Numbered from the stretch's first letter, positions 23,040 to 33,370 are shown. The stretch: 64,000 nt of DNA from Ulota crispa (GCA_963920765.1 OY987250.1:8556001-8620000); one strand, 5' to 3'. Made by a program: numbers and translations. Notes: generated by a model not told the origin, from the sequence alone.

Positions 23040-24352
23040 TCATTCGTCGGCGCGGCCATCATTCTAAATAGCCTCTAGCCTTTCCCTCTCCGAACTTCCT
23101 TTCTCGCAATGCGACATGTAGCGCTGTATGCTGCAGCAGCTCTCGACGATGCCAGAGCGCCGTTCTTCTTTGTTTGCGCCGACTACGGGATCCCTCACTT
23201 GGAGTAGCAGACTCGTGGCTTTCGAACGAGCCATTTCGGTGCCGATTTGGTCAAGTTTTGAAGCTTTCCGGTCTTGTTTTGTATCAGTAGCAAAAGTTGC
23301 AATGCGGCGTCATGGATGCAGCGATTGAGCCCGTGATTGAGTGCGTGTGTGATTCTTTACAGCATTTGGAAGCGAGGAATTCAAATGTGCGGTGTTTTGG
23401 TTTAAAACGCATGAAGTATTGACTGAAGAACGCAGTGTCAGGGTTTTAGGAGGAGTGTTTCCAATTTGGATCGTGGATGTTAGATCGATTGGTGGAGTGA
23501 AAGCGGTTCGGCGCTGAGTGTGCGAACTTCGATGTTGAGTGGAGAGTGTTTTGGAAAAGTGCGGATTAGTGAAGAAATGCGGATTAGTAGTTTGAGAACT
23601 GGATGTTTTTCGGTGCGTGAGGCGTCACTTGAGAGCCTGGAAGGGTGATGGGTTGTTGTAGAGTTCATTGATGATTAGCAGTAGCTGGAGAGCTAATTAG
23701 TGAATGATCCTCTTCTCTGGTGTCATGTGAGCGGTGCAGTGAGTGTTAAGGCCGTCTTCCAATCGCATGGGAGTGTAAAACTCATTCGGGATCGTCTAGC
23801 GAGCTCTCTCTCTTTTGTCAAATGCGCAGTGCTTTGTCTTTGCACAATCACTGCTGCTATGCCTCGTGCTGATTCAGTTGCGCTGTAGTTTTCTTGTTTC
23901 GCCTCTGAGTGACCTACTTGAGGACGTGATATTGTACCGCGCAGCCTTTTGGCTCGCTTCGTTTTTCTCGAATTGATTTCGGAGGGAGAGAGTTTGCCGA
24001 GTGCGGTGTCGACTTGCCGTGCCTTGCGCAAATGGTATCTCGCAGTTCCTCCTCTACTTTCTTCTATCCTATTCTTCTTTTCCTGAAGTTGATATCATTG
24101 TGATGTCGTGTTACTGCGCCTGTCATTATCCCCAGCGCTGGCAGGCTGAAAGGGACGGTTGATATGAGCTGTGTGCTACAGGCGCACAATTCATCCCCCT
24201 GAGAATTTGCATTGTCTGGAATCTATTATTCGCTTGTTTCGTCTTTCTTCGTTAATGATCGTTGTGGTGCGAAGAGACTTTGCAACGCTGAGCTCGTTTC
24301 TTCGGCAAGCTTTTGAACTCTCCCGATTTCGTCTGAGGTTGCGAGAGCGACA
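23040..24352 (+). promoter_or_regulatory. Probable promoter and long 5' leader of the bHLH gene
   Basis: A GC-richer island with many CpGs replaces the AT-rich background from about 22.7 kb and runs into the ORF. TCTAAATAG near 23064 is the only TATA-like string close to the CT-rich stretch 23080-23103 that could be a start region. If transcription begins there, the leader is about 1.25 kb and holds several upstream ATGs (for example 23128, 23700, 24171). A leader intron cannot be excluded. Confidence 0.4.
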
Positions 24353-25867
24353 ATGATGAGTGATATGCACCACTTGCCTAGGAGCTTCATGTCTTTGGAA
24401 ATGCCACTCTGTGAGATCGACACTGGCGATCACAGCTTCAAGGAGAGTTGGAACGCTCCTTACCCGTACCCGCAGATACCAAATCTCAGCGTCGGGGTTC
24501 CATCTATGTCATGGTCGGCGGCGGAGCCGGCTGTGCTGTCGATGGAGCAGAGTAGCGGGAAGCCTCCGTTTTCTTGGCAAGCCGAAACCTGCCTCCAGCA
24601 GTACACACACGGAGGATGCAACGCCGTGGGATCACAGATGGAGATGATCGCAGCACTAAATGCCGAAGCATACAACCCGAGCGAGCTCTCGCAAATGGTT
24701 CAATTGTACAGCTCTTTGTATCAAGATCAGTGCGGGTATTCAAACTTCGCATTCACGGACCCGGCCGCTGATCTCGTCCTTCCTACATCGAGCGAGTGCT
24801 TGCAGGTGGTGAGTTTATCCTCCGGAAGCGATAGTTTATCTACCACGGAGACCTGGTCGAGTGGCGGTTGTGCGCCCAATTACGATCAAGTTCTTATGAA
24901 TGAATCTTCTTCCGTGACTCTCGTAGGAGATAGCAACTTCCAGCCTCAGAGGCAGCAGCAGCTCGACGTTCTGAAATTAGATCAGGCCACTCCGTTGCCA
25001 CCCTTACAAGACTCATGGATTCATAATCAGTTGCAGGCCGATGTTGCTGGCAGGAGTATCAACAACTTGCACAAAGGCAATGTCACTTCATACGATGTGC
25101 TTCCAGTGTCATCGACCTCTGCTCCTACTTTCAAACGTCCGAGAACTTGGGACGAAGCTCTTCAGCAAGGGTCATCAGCTCCAGGAAATGATTCATTGCG
25201 ATATTCTCTTACCTCGAAAACGAGTCTGAAGCTCGATTGTTATCCTGTATCGAGACGTATTCCCAGCCGAGAATTAAGGACCTCAGCACCTGGTCAGGGT
25301 AATTTGTCAGCGAACCATCCCATCGCTTCAGCATTCCCGCGCCGCTTGGATCTTCAAGAAGAGGGCAGTAGGTTTTTCATCAACGGCAAGCCTGCAGCGA
25401 CTTCAGTAGAGCCTCAGAGCGTCGCCGCGAGACACAGGAGGAAGAAAATTAGCGAGAGAATTCGGGTTTTAGAGAAGCTGATTCCGGGGAGTAACAAGAT
25501 GGACACGGCGACCATGTTGGATGAAGCGATCGAGTATGTCAAGTTCCTCCAGTTGCAACTCCAGATCCTCGAGAGTGATTCCCTTGATGGCATTCCAGAA
25601 GCTGCTGCATCAACAGGGAGCCTCAGTAGCACTGCAGGTAAGAAGAAGGATCAGTCGAAACGGAAGTTCGACACAATGACAGGGGGTGATTACTCTGCAG
25701 TGCTACGGGCGACCACTAGCCCCCTCGTTCTGTCAGAGGTTCTTCAGCAGCAGCTATTCAAGCAGAAGCTTTGCTTGGTCTCCGTTCGTCAATGCTCCTC
25801 TCGCCCTCCTTCGACTCCACAGCAGCTTGTTCCAGCCCCGAGTATTTTGAGAAAGAAACAGGGCTGA
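24353..25867 (+). CDS. bHLH transcription factor, HECATE/INDEHISCENT-like
   Basis: A 504-residue intronless ORF. Residues about 355-408 form a complete bHLH domain: the basic region contains AARHRRKKISERIR, helix 1 VLEKLIPG, loop SNKMDTATM, helix 2 LDEAIEYVKFLQLQLQIL. The KMDTA-MLDEAI-YVKFL core is typical of plant subfamily VIIIb (HECATE, INDEHISCENT); Arabidopsis bHLH52/53-like proteins are the main alternative. The basic region has Gln355 and Ala359 where E-box binders carry His and Glu, as in the HEC/IND group, so canonical E-box binding is not expected from this protein alone. Expected role: nuclear, dimeric DNA-binding regulator. The N-terminal 350 residues are Ser/Gln-rich and disordered-looking; a Pro/Ser/Gln tail follows the domain. 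Start: the first ATG has A at -3; a second ATG follows immediately. GC content and codon use stand out against the surroundings. CAG/GTAAGAAG at 25634 resembles a splice donor, but the frame stays open for about 77 more codons. Confidence 0.92.
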   Translation: MMSDMHHLPRSFMSLEMPLCEIDTGDHSFKESWNAPYPYPQIPNLSVGVPSMSWSAAEPAVLSMEQSSGKPPFSWQAETCLQQYTHGGCNAVGSQMEMIAALNAEAYNPSELSQMVQLYSSLYQDQCGYSNFAFTDPAADLVLPTSSECLQVVSLSSGSDSLSTTETWSSGGCAPNYDQVLMNESSSVTLVGDSNFQPQRQQQLDVLKLDQATPLPPLQDSWIHNQLQADVAGRSINNLHKGNVTSYDVLPVSSTSAPTFKRPRTWDEALQQGSSAPGNDSLRYSLTSKTSLKLDCYPVSRRIPSRELRTSAPGQGNLSANHPIASAFPRRLDLQEEGSRFFINGKPAATSVEPQSVAARHRRKKISERIRVLEKLIPGSNKMDTATMLDEAIEYVKFLQLQLQILESDSLDGIPEAAASTGSLSSTAGKKKDQSKRKFDTMTGGDYSAVLRATTSPLVLSEVLQQQLFKQKLCLVSVRQCSSRPPSTPQQLVPAPSILRKKQG

Positions 25868-26740
25868 TGTTCATCAAATTATGTTTTTTTGTGCTCCAGT
25901 TTTGGTACTCGACCTCGACGGCTCCTTAGGATTGTACGTAGGTCAGGTATAGGCCATTGAGAACATCCTTTTTGACATGGATACAATTTTGTTTTGACAA
26001 GCGGTTTGAATCAGAGATATGCTCGTTCTTTTTGGCATTCTAGCTATATTTCATATCAAACCAGTATGGCACTTGACTGATAATTTCCGAGTTGAGACAG
26101 TGTCGCCTCTATGTATTTTGATGACGAAGTCGATTAATAGGAATTCTAGTAATTAACCATGTCTCAGGTTGAAGTTGGTGCCGGGATCCATGTCAGTAAT
26201 GCTGCTTATGATCAAGACATCAAGACATATCCTGGATCCTTTCATGAGTTCCCTCTGCCATCCTTTGACTAAAAGGCTTTGATGCAGATTTTGTAGCCAG
26301 GCAAGTAAGAAGCCTCCTCCTTTTGTTTCATGACACCGGCATGTAGTCAATACAGTTCTGGATACGGTTTCGTACGTCTTTTTGTTGTAGCTCTGTCCTT
26401 TCCAAGTATGTATGGTTGAGCAGTATTTAACGAACATCTGCTTTCATGAACACTCTAGCTTCGTATGGTGTTCTACTTTCTCATTTAACTATATCTACGG
26501 TTTCGTATATTGCAAAGAGTTATACTCAGCATCCATTGACCATATGTATCCGTTTGCAACGTGTGATTTTTTTATTTTACGGAAGTCAGATACCATGTTT
26601 CCCAACTCTAGATCAAAGTCCTGGGCTGAGCCCACTAGCTCAGCACCTGAAATTATGTCTATTTGTCAGAACGAGCAGCTTGTTTTGCTGAAATGGCACC
26701 ATCTGGTTGGACACTAGCTAGAGAATAAAGTGTCATGGCC
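25868..26740 (+). other. Probable 3' UTR and downstream region of the bHLH gene
   Basis: T-rich sequence follows the TGA stop. AATAAA at 26724-26729 is the clearest polyadenylation signal; if used, the 3' UTR is about 0.85 kb. Closer, non-canonical plant signals could also serve. Small ORFs here (26153-26717) show no domain. Confidence 0.4.
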
Positions 26741-26783
26741 TTTTGTGTTCTTGGATTGCAGAAGCAAGGTTATGCCCCCCTAC

Positions 26784-26928
26784 ACAGTAGAACCTGTTAA
26801 GCTTATACTGCATGAACTAATATCCTCTGTAAACTACTAAACGTTACCCACTTAAGCTTAGTCCCAAGCATATTAGTCCCAAGCATAAAGCATATTAATC
26901 CCATATTAATTTAGACAGGTTCTACTGT
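26784..26928. mobile_element. MITE with ACAGTAGAACCTGT ends
   Basis: ACAGTAGAACCTGT at 26784 and its exact inverse ending 26928 make a perfect 14-bp inverted repeat around 145 bp. A second inverse copy ends at 27040 because the right half is duplicated. The superfamily is not assigned. Confidence 0.65.
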
Positions 26929-27055
26929 ATTCCTCCAAGTATTGTTGCCACTACTCAACATTGCCCACTTAGTCCCAAGCATATTAGTCCCAAGCATAAA
27001 GCTTATCTGTCCCATATTAATTTATACAGGTTCTACTGTATTCCGAGGTCCAAGT
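26850..27055 (+). repeat. Direct duplication of the MITE's right half
   Basis: 26850-26945 and 26963-27055 share CTTAGTCCCAAGCATATTAG, TCCCAAGCATAAAGC, CCCATATTAATTTA and CAGGTTCTACTGTATTCC, followed by TCCAAGTATTG.TGCCA. It lies just downstream of the bHLH gene. Confidence 0.8.
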
Positions 27056-27569
27056 ATTGCTGCCATGGCAGGCTATTAATTATGCCCCCCATAATTCTCA
27101 ACAAGCAAAGGGGTCCACGGCTAAGTTGGATACAAATGGTTACTTCTCATAACTTACTTATACCTTTGCGTACACGAAGTCAATTTTGAACTTCATTCTC
27201 TCGATTTTTGTAAATTGGCAGCATTCTTTATATGCTTGATAAGTTAAAAGCTTGAATAAGAACAGTCATCTTAGATTTTCAAATTTGCACTATGAAATGA
27301 TCTTCACATGCAAGTGCCAAGTGCCAAGTAGCTTGGAATTGGCTTGTAGATAAACTATCATGTGCTTCGTGATCTTCTATGACTTGTGCTTTGAGATTGC
27401 ATGCTCAACTCTTGTAGCTATGGAATTCAATTTTTCAATGTTGTAATAAAGAATTGCTTCTAAAAAGAAAACTGCTTTAAATATATCTTCTGCACTTCAA
27501 TTTCTCTTCGAAGTTCAAACCACCACTAGGTGGAACCGAGGAAGGATGCTAAAGTTGCTAGCATACTGT

Positions 27570-27725
27570 CACTAGTAGAAAAACTGGTCCCAAATGATTA
27601 GCTCACAACAGTCTTCACTCTTCTGTGTTTACAATGACTGTGATCAAGTCATGTAATAGACTAATAGTCATTGTGAACATTTGTAGCCATGTGAGTTATT
27701 TGTTTAGGGACATTTTTCTATTAGT
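27570..27725. mobile_element. Decayed CACTA-type fold-back MITE
   Basis: CACTAGTAGAAAAACTGG at the left; at the right the inverse of ACTAATAGAAAAATGTCC. Inner arm pairs include GTGAGCT-type and AATGACTGTGA/TCATTGTGAA. The exact right end and the duplication are blurred by mutation. Confidence 0.6.
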
Positions 27726-28170
27726 ATGTAGTGATATTTGAATGTCATGGTTGTAGCTCAGTGGCACTCTTATGTCCTACAAGGATAGGTACACTTATGA
27801 ATCATGAGGCTCCACTATTTTGAAATACCTATACACATCATACACTTAACAATGATGTATTTTAGGAAGCATACCTTTTAGAGCATTACCAGCTAATTGT
27901 TACAAGGGCGCCTTTAGTTAACTTCTGGCAAAAATTGCAACTACAACTTATGAATATTGATTTTTCATTGTTTTGATTATACAAGAGGCATGATGATTAA
28001 TAGAAAATCTACTCAATTCTTTTCACTGCAATCTTAGAATCTCATATACTCTTGGTAAAGGAGAATAAGTGAAGGGCCAAAAGGTAAAGCAATAGGTCAT
28101 GCAACATTATCTTGTATTGCAAGTTCTTATTTCTCACAAATCAAAATTTAAAAACTCATCATGGGCATAT

Positions 28171-28422
28171 AACACCATATTTGTTAAATTGGAAAAAAGA
28201 GTACATTTTGGGACTTTGAGGTGATCACCTCAAACTGAGCTTGCAGCATTTTTTTGGTACATGTGCTCTCACTTGAGAGTCTTGAGGAATTTGCAAGGGA
28301 AAAAATCTTAATGGTTTAGACTAAATCTGATACCTTCAAATCTGGTTTAAAGTAACTTTTTGGGTTTAAGGTGGAATACAAAATGGTACCTCCGTTTTTC
28401 TCAATTTAACAAATATGGTGTT
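28171..28422 (+). mobile_element. MITE family O copy 1 (252 bp)
   Basis: AACACCATATTTGTTAAATT and its inverse (AATTTAACAAATATGGTGTT) form a perfect 20-bp inverted repeat. The flanks share ATAT. The body is related, reversed, to 28864-29119. Confidence 0.8.
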
Positions 28423-28863
28423 ATATTTGTTTAAACTATTTGTTTAAATCCTAAAAGTGCAAAGGAGCTGGTAGCATAAATGGTTGTCTTCCCCGACACG
28501 GCAACAACTTGACAAACTTGACGTCATAGACAAACATGAGCCCCTCCATCTGTCTAGTGGAGTCAACTTCAAAGCTGATTTTTAAATAAAGCACTTTTTG
28601 TTTTTGATCTTGTCATATTAACGTTTTATTTCATTGAAGTATCTCAATTCAATATACACTTATTAGATTCAGCATTTTGGGTCATATATAAAGTAGATTT
28701 TCAAATTATCTTAGCTGTTAAATAGGGCCTTATTAGACAAGATTGTCACTCATACTTGACAATTGTCATATGCGACATTAGATGTCAGACAGACAACACG
28801 ACCACCAAACTCCAAAATTTGTCCGACAAGACAACACTGGTAGCATATGGATCTAGAGCTTAG

Positions 28864-29119
28864 AACGCATTATTTGTTAAATTGGGAAAAATAGAGGTAC
28901 CATTTTGTATCCACCTTAAACCCAAAAAGTTATCTTAAACCAAATTCAAAGGTATCAAATTCTGTCTAAGCCATTAGGATTTTTTCCCTCGCAAAATCCT
29001 CCTCTCAGGTGAGGACACGTGGACCGATTTTAGGAGTACTCCTGAAAGTTAACTGAAACCTTCAAAAATCCCAAAGTCCCGCTTTGTAAGCAAATTTCCA
29101 AATTAACAAACAACGCGTT
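28864..29119 (-). mobile_element. MITE family O copy 2 (256 bp)
   Basis: The ends are AACGCATTATTTGTTAAATT and the inverse of AATTAACAAACAACGCGTT. It is flanked by TTAG on both sides (28860-28863, 29120-29123). The interior is the reverse complement of copy 1 (ACCATTTTGTAT, CACCTTAAACCCAAAAAGTT). The two copies lie 441 bp apart in inverted orientation. Confidence 0.75.
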
Positions 29120-29319
29120 TTAGGAGAAGATATATTATGGTCTAAAAAGATTCCAATCCAAGGTCTTCATTTTTGCAAGTAACTTTTTCCTTCTTCCATC
29201 TCTAGACACATCAATTCAAACCTTGTACAAAAATCATGAAACACACAATGGTAAAATTAACTGCATGGTTTAGGAACATACATAAAAAAGTTGCTTTCCA
29301 AATATACCTAGGTGGGCTT

Positions 29320-29381
29320 CATCCATTTCACGCAGCTCCTACATTGAAGTCATCCATTTCACGCAGCTCCTACATTGAAGT
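29320..29381. repeat. 31-bp tandem repeat, two units plus a partial third
   Basis: Exact units at 29320-29350 and 29351-29381 (core CATCCATTTCACGCAGCTCC); CATCCATTG begins a third. Confidence 0.9.
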
Positions 29382-29421
29382 CATCCATTGTCCACATGCA
29401 TCCACATTCATCCACATTAGT

Positions 29422-29439
29422 CGCACGCTCAGGGGTTAA
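29422..29439. mobile_element. Orphan right end of a TTAA element
   Basis: CGCACGCTCAGGGG followed by TTAA (29436-29439) is the right-end form of the J family. No matching left end could be found upstream. Confidence 0.4.
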
Positions 29440-30211
29440 AGGCATCGTAACATTCAAATGCGTTCTGAGATCTAGGTTTTTTCTAGATTTGAGGATTCGG
29501 TGAAAAGGGCAGTCAGAATCTACAAATGTACTAAATATGAGGCCTAGTCTCTGCACATCTGGGGGGAGGGGGGTTGACAGGCAAAGGCATTTGCATCACG
29601 AGCGAGGTACGAATGCTAATTCTTCCCCTTGTTGCCATCCAAGGGAATTTTCATTAAATTGGCCAAATTTTTTCCATTAAAACACCAAATGCTAAGTACA
29701 AGGGTACTAATCATAAATCTACGCCGGTCCTAAGTATCAAGCATAAAACGGGCAAAAGGGGCCCCTTCTCGGCCACTACCATTTGGTCATAACGCCAGTA
29801 ATTCCTTTGCTTTTCCTTGTTCAACCATTCAAGGGGAGGGAGGGGTAGAGGGGGCAGTTAATGCAGAAGGAAAGTAGGCATTCTAACTACTCATTTAATT
29901 ACGTCATATAATGATGCACCAGCCCCCCTCCCCTTCCCCGGGGGGTCCATAATCCCAGTGTAACTTCCTATTCATGCTCTCTGGGGTGCTCACCGTTGGA
30001 TTCCACCTAACAGAGATGCATCAACGGTTACCTGTTTAAAAGCGCACCGTTGATGCCCTGCTGGAGGCTTTCTCATTTAATATTGCTAAATTTTGGTGGA
30101 AAATGGCCAAAGTCTAGGACAGTTTTCGGTAATAAACTTGAAATCTGTATCTGTACTTGTGCATTTCATTTTTTCGGCAAATCGGAAACTTATTTGCCAA
30201 CTTAATTGAAG
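29440..30211. other. No gene recognised
   Basis: Mixed composition with G and C runs (29561-29572, 29833-29853, 29925-29946). No ORF of note. Confidence 0.45.
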
Positions 30212-30434
30212 TAAGGTAGAAGCGCCTAATACCAACATTGCACCTAATGGCATTACTCTCTACATAAGGTGGTCATTTCAAAACTTAAATTTAGGTTTGT
30301 CATAAATGACTTATCATTTTGGTTAAGAACAATAAGCTCTCTATGACTTTCCTAAATTTAAATTTTAGTATGACCACCATGTATAGAGAGTGAGGCCATC
30401 ATGTACACTATTGATATTGGGTGCTTCTACCTTA
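30212..30434. mobile_element. Fold-back MITE Q (223 bp, TAAGGTAGAAGC ends)
   Basis: TAAGGTAGAAGCGCC faces GGTGCTTCTACCTTA-type inverse (30420-30434). The arms continue inward (TACTCTCTACAT/TGTATAGAGAGTG, ACTTAAATTTAGG/CCTAAATTTAAA) for about 85 bp each. Its terminal octamer is shared with families R and S. Confidence 0.75.
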
Positions 30435-30633
30435 GTCCACACATGCTCAATAGATTGCTCCATGCTATTTGCTCAATATTTACACTATACTGGATATTTA
30501 TGGGCTTTAGATTGCATGGAAGGAGGCTTTGTATAAAGACAAGCTCCCGAAGGAGGTTGGAGTAAGTACCTTACCTGAAAAGAAGCAAGCCTCTTTTAAA
30601 GAATAAGAAAAAAAAGAAGGAAACAACATTGAA

Positions 30634-30900
30634 TATTGCATTCAAGTTACCCTACACTAATTTCTAGATTTTTACACTATATAAATCTTAGTTGATATTA
30701 TATCAAAAATTTTATCAACGATCATTGCAATAAAAAAATTCCTAATTGGCTTGCAACAACATGGAAGTTGTAAAAATACAAACTAGCAACATCCATGTTG
30801 TAAATCGCGTGAAATCCTAGTATCTAAAGAGTTGCATACGCCTTCAAATGGCCAAGCAATGAATCTTGAGGTAACTTTATAGGATAAAGCAACCTGATCA
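30634..30900 (+). repeat. Dispersed repeat T, copy 3
   Basis: It is collinear with 51035-51310 and the split copy at 9430-10625 (TTTCTAGATTTTTACACTAT, AGAGTTGCATACGCC, GGCCAAGCAATGAATC). Confidence 0.7.
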
Positions 30901-30901
30901 T

Positions 30902-31713
30902 TAAGGTAGCAACACCCAAAAGTGTGAAACTAAGGATTTTGGAGTAGGAAATTCAATTGATGAACTTTGAACAAAGTATTGTCAAGTGAGCAAGAGGAAA
31001 AAATGTTGGCATCAATTTCAAAGATCCAATTGCAAGCATTTGTTCCCAAAGATTTTTCAAAGTCCAAAATCACTAAAAATGTATAATTGTGTGTAGGAGA
31101 TGCTAAAACCAATGCTTAGGGCGGCTTCACACTATGACCGGCCAAGTCAAGAGGTTGTCAAATTGAGTGGCCAAACTTTGTTGAGAGGCCAATCAAATCT
31201 GCTGAAAATAGACAATAAATGCTAAAACTAACACCAATAAATGCTAAAACTGATGGCCTCTTGCCCATAGTTTAGGTCCAGCATTTTGCTAGACCCAAAC
31301 TCTTGCCCAAAGGCCATCAATCTTGGATGATAAAGTGCTGCCATGTAGGCAAATGGTGGATGACGGCCTTTGGAGTTTGGCCTCTAGTGTGAAAGCTTGA
31401 GCGGCCAGACTTTCGATTTCGTGCAATCTGATTGGTGCAAACCAACGGCATCTTAACCTTTGGCCATAGTGTGAAGCCGCCCTTATTGAAGCCTTTAGTG
31501 TGCTCATACACTCATAATACTAATTTGAGGAGTCCTTAAATAGTGAGATGGGACACTCAAAACAATCATGCCAATCACCCAAAACCATCACTTTATCACC
31601 CATAACCAATTCTTTTTATATATGTTAATCACTGACACAAACTTGTCTCATAGGCAAAGCCAATGCAGGAGGACAATGCAGGATCCTCACGGAGAGAGGT
31701 GTTGCTGCCTTAA
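30902..31713 (-). mobile_element. MITE family R copy 2, split by a PIF-like insertion
   Basis: TAAGGTAGCAACACCC at the left; the right end is the inverse of TAAGGCAGCAACACC. The body is the reverse complement of 15084-15428 with the 364-bp element at 31119-31482 inserted. Confidence 0.75.
31119..31482 (+). mobile_element. PIF/Harbinger-like MITE D, intact copy (364 bp)
   Basis: GGGCGGCTTCACACTATG and its exact inverse make an 18-bp perfect inverted repeat. TTA flanks both sides (31116-31118, 31483-31485). The empty counterpart in family R copy 1 (near 15214, read reversed) has a single TA-containing trinucleotide at the joint, which supports a 3-bp duplication. The small ORFs inside are non-coding shadows. 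Confidence 0.88.
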
Positions 31714-32295
31714 GGCAAATTAGATACAATATTTAATGTATTGTTCAAGCCACAATGACAAAGCCTCTTGTAGCGTCGTTGCTTATTAATATTGCTACCA
31801 TGTTGGTAACGTTTTGTACAAGAAAATCGACAACAAACAATCACAAATATGTAGAAAATGATGTTTTTTATTAATACTTTGAGATTGGAAAATTCAACCT
31901 ATTCAAAAACCCTAATTTTAGACCTTACGACAGACCCCACTTGTATTTACGTGTTGAAAAAGCAGTTCACTATACACCCAAGCGTGCACCTAAGTGACTT
32001 TAGTGGAGATGAAACAACCTAAATTGAAAGGTAATCCAATAAGAGTATTTGGTTTACATAGTTTGATTCCTAAATGGTCCGGTAGACGTGTTATGTTAAC
32101 AAAATTCTTTAGAAGGGCCTTTTCATTATATTTGTTTGGGTTTGATTTGGAGAGGTCTACACGTGTTTTGGAAATTAGCTAACATTTGGTGTTGGGTTTT
32201 CACAATAAAAAAATTCATGTCTTTCAAATCATATAATTTCTATGTTATGATATATTGATTACTGGGCATGTTTGTTGGTTAGACTGAGGATGCTC
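31714..32295. other. No gene recognised
   Basis: AT-rich. GAGGATGCTC before TTA at 32286-32298 is a Tourist-type right end whose left partner is not visible. Confidence 0.45.
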
Positions 32296-32349
32296 TTAGA
32301 GCACCTCTTGCCACCCTCTAATTGTGTCCTTCAATTAAAATATGTCCAT

Positions 32350-32895
32350 TTAACCCCTAAACGCCCAATTGAACATTTTTTAGATGCTACCTTTTTTGCG
32401 GGCTTCCTAAACTGAAAAATATATTTTTTGAAAGCATAAAAAACATCTTCATATAGGATAGCAAGTTTAATTTCCAACCCAATTTAGATTAGGCCAATCC
32501 CAGTTAAACTCCATGAAGGAGAATTTTTCAAAAACAAACACTTCAATACTTGCTAGTGCTACAAAATTTACTATTTTAGGAAACTAATGATATTTTCTTC
32601 TTCAAAAAGATTGCATCTTTGAAATTTTGAATATAACGTCTATTTTTAACCAATCACACCAAATTATGTATTCTATGAATAAATTTTGTAATTTTGATGA
32701 ATATTAAATGATAAAAGCTTCCAAATTCATTAAATAAGAATCCAAAACTTTTTTTGAATGTTTGACCATATGGGTAATTACTCAAGATTGTGATTCTTGT
32801 TTTCTCTTTTGAAACCACCTTCATTAAAGTTACAAAAATATCATTTTATAACGCATCTATGTTTTGCCCTTGTCCCTTGGGCGTTTAGGGGTTAG
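32350..32895 (+). mobile_element. TTAA-flanked transposon, family G copy 1 (546 bp)
   Basis: TTAA at 32350-32353; the right target has decayed to TTAG (32892-32895). The ends CCCCTAAACGCCCAA are inverted and perfect over 15 bp. The body matches 35405-35960 (reversed) and 46659-47214. Confidence 0.87.
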
Positions 32896-33089
32896 GAGGG
32901 GATGGCCACTTGTAACCTCAATAGTATAACTCACTAAATATACTTACAACCAATCACAAGTCACGGAACTTCCAAAAGCAATAAGTAAGTTATCATTTAT
33001 AATGATAACATGCTAATCCCAAGAGAAAATAGAGCTTGTAGAGGGTTTAGTGATCCCCTCAAATATGACTTATTTGAGAGGGGAAAGTA

Positions 33090-33370
33090 AAGATAGAAAC
33101 CCCATATTTGATCAATACGTGTAGAGTTGCATGTTATATGTGGAGTCACTACAAGAAATCGTGGTCAAATCTACAGAAATGTTGACAAAAGTTGTGACCT
33201 AATCTACAATATATTGTAGATTAGGTCACAGTTTTTTTCAACTTTTCTGTAGATTCCATCATGGTTTCCTTGTAATGAGTGTATCTAGACCTATGCAATG
33301 TCCAAATATACTACTCCACATATAACATATAACTCCACATTGATCAAATACGGGGTTTAGAGGTTGACAC
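33090..33370. repeat. Inverted repeat around a CACTA MITE
   Basis: GAAACCCCATATTTGATCAA (33096) and the inverse TTGATCAAATACGGGGTTTA (33342) are outer arms; TTATATGTGGAGT and ACTCCACATATAA are inner arms. The CACTA MITE at 33147-33277 lies between them. Confidence 0.65.
33147..33277. mobile_element. CACTA-type fold-back MITE, 131 bp
   Basis: CACTACAAGAAATCGTGG at the left; the right end is the inverse of CATTACAAGGAAACCATG. The arms meet at TCTACAATATATTGTAGA, so nearly the whole element pairs with itself. AGT flanks both sides (33144-33146, 33278-33280), the 3-bp duplication of CACTA elements. Confidence 0.85.

Noticed and set aside
27748..27806. GGTTGTAGCTCAGTGG, resembling a tRNA D-arm and A box
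   Set aside because: No B box, anticodon stem or acceptor pairing follows, so it is not a tRNA gene.
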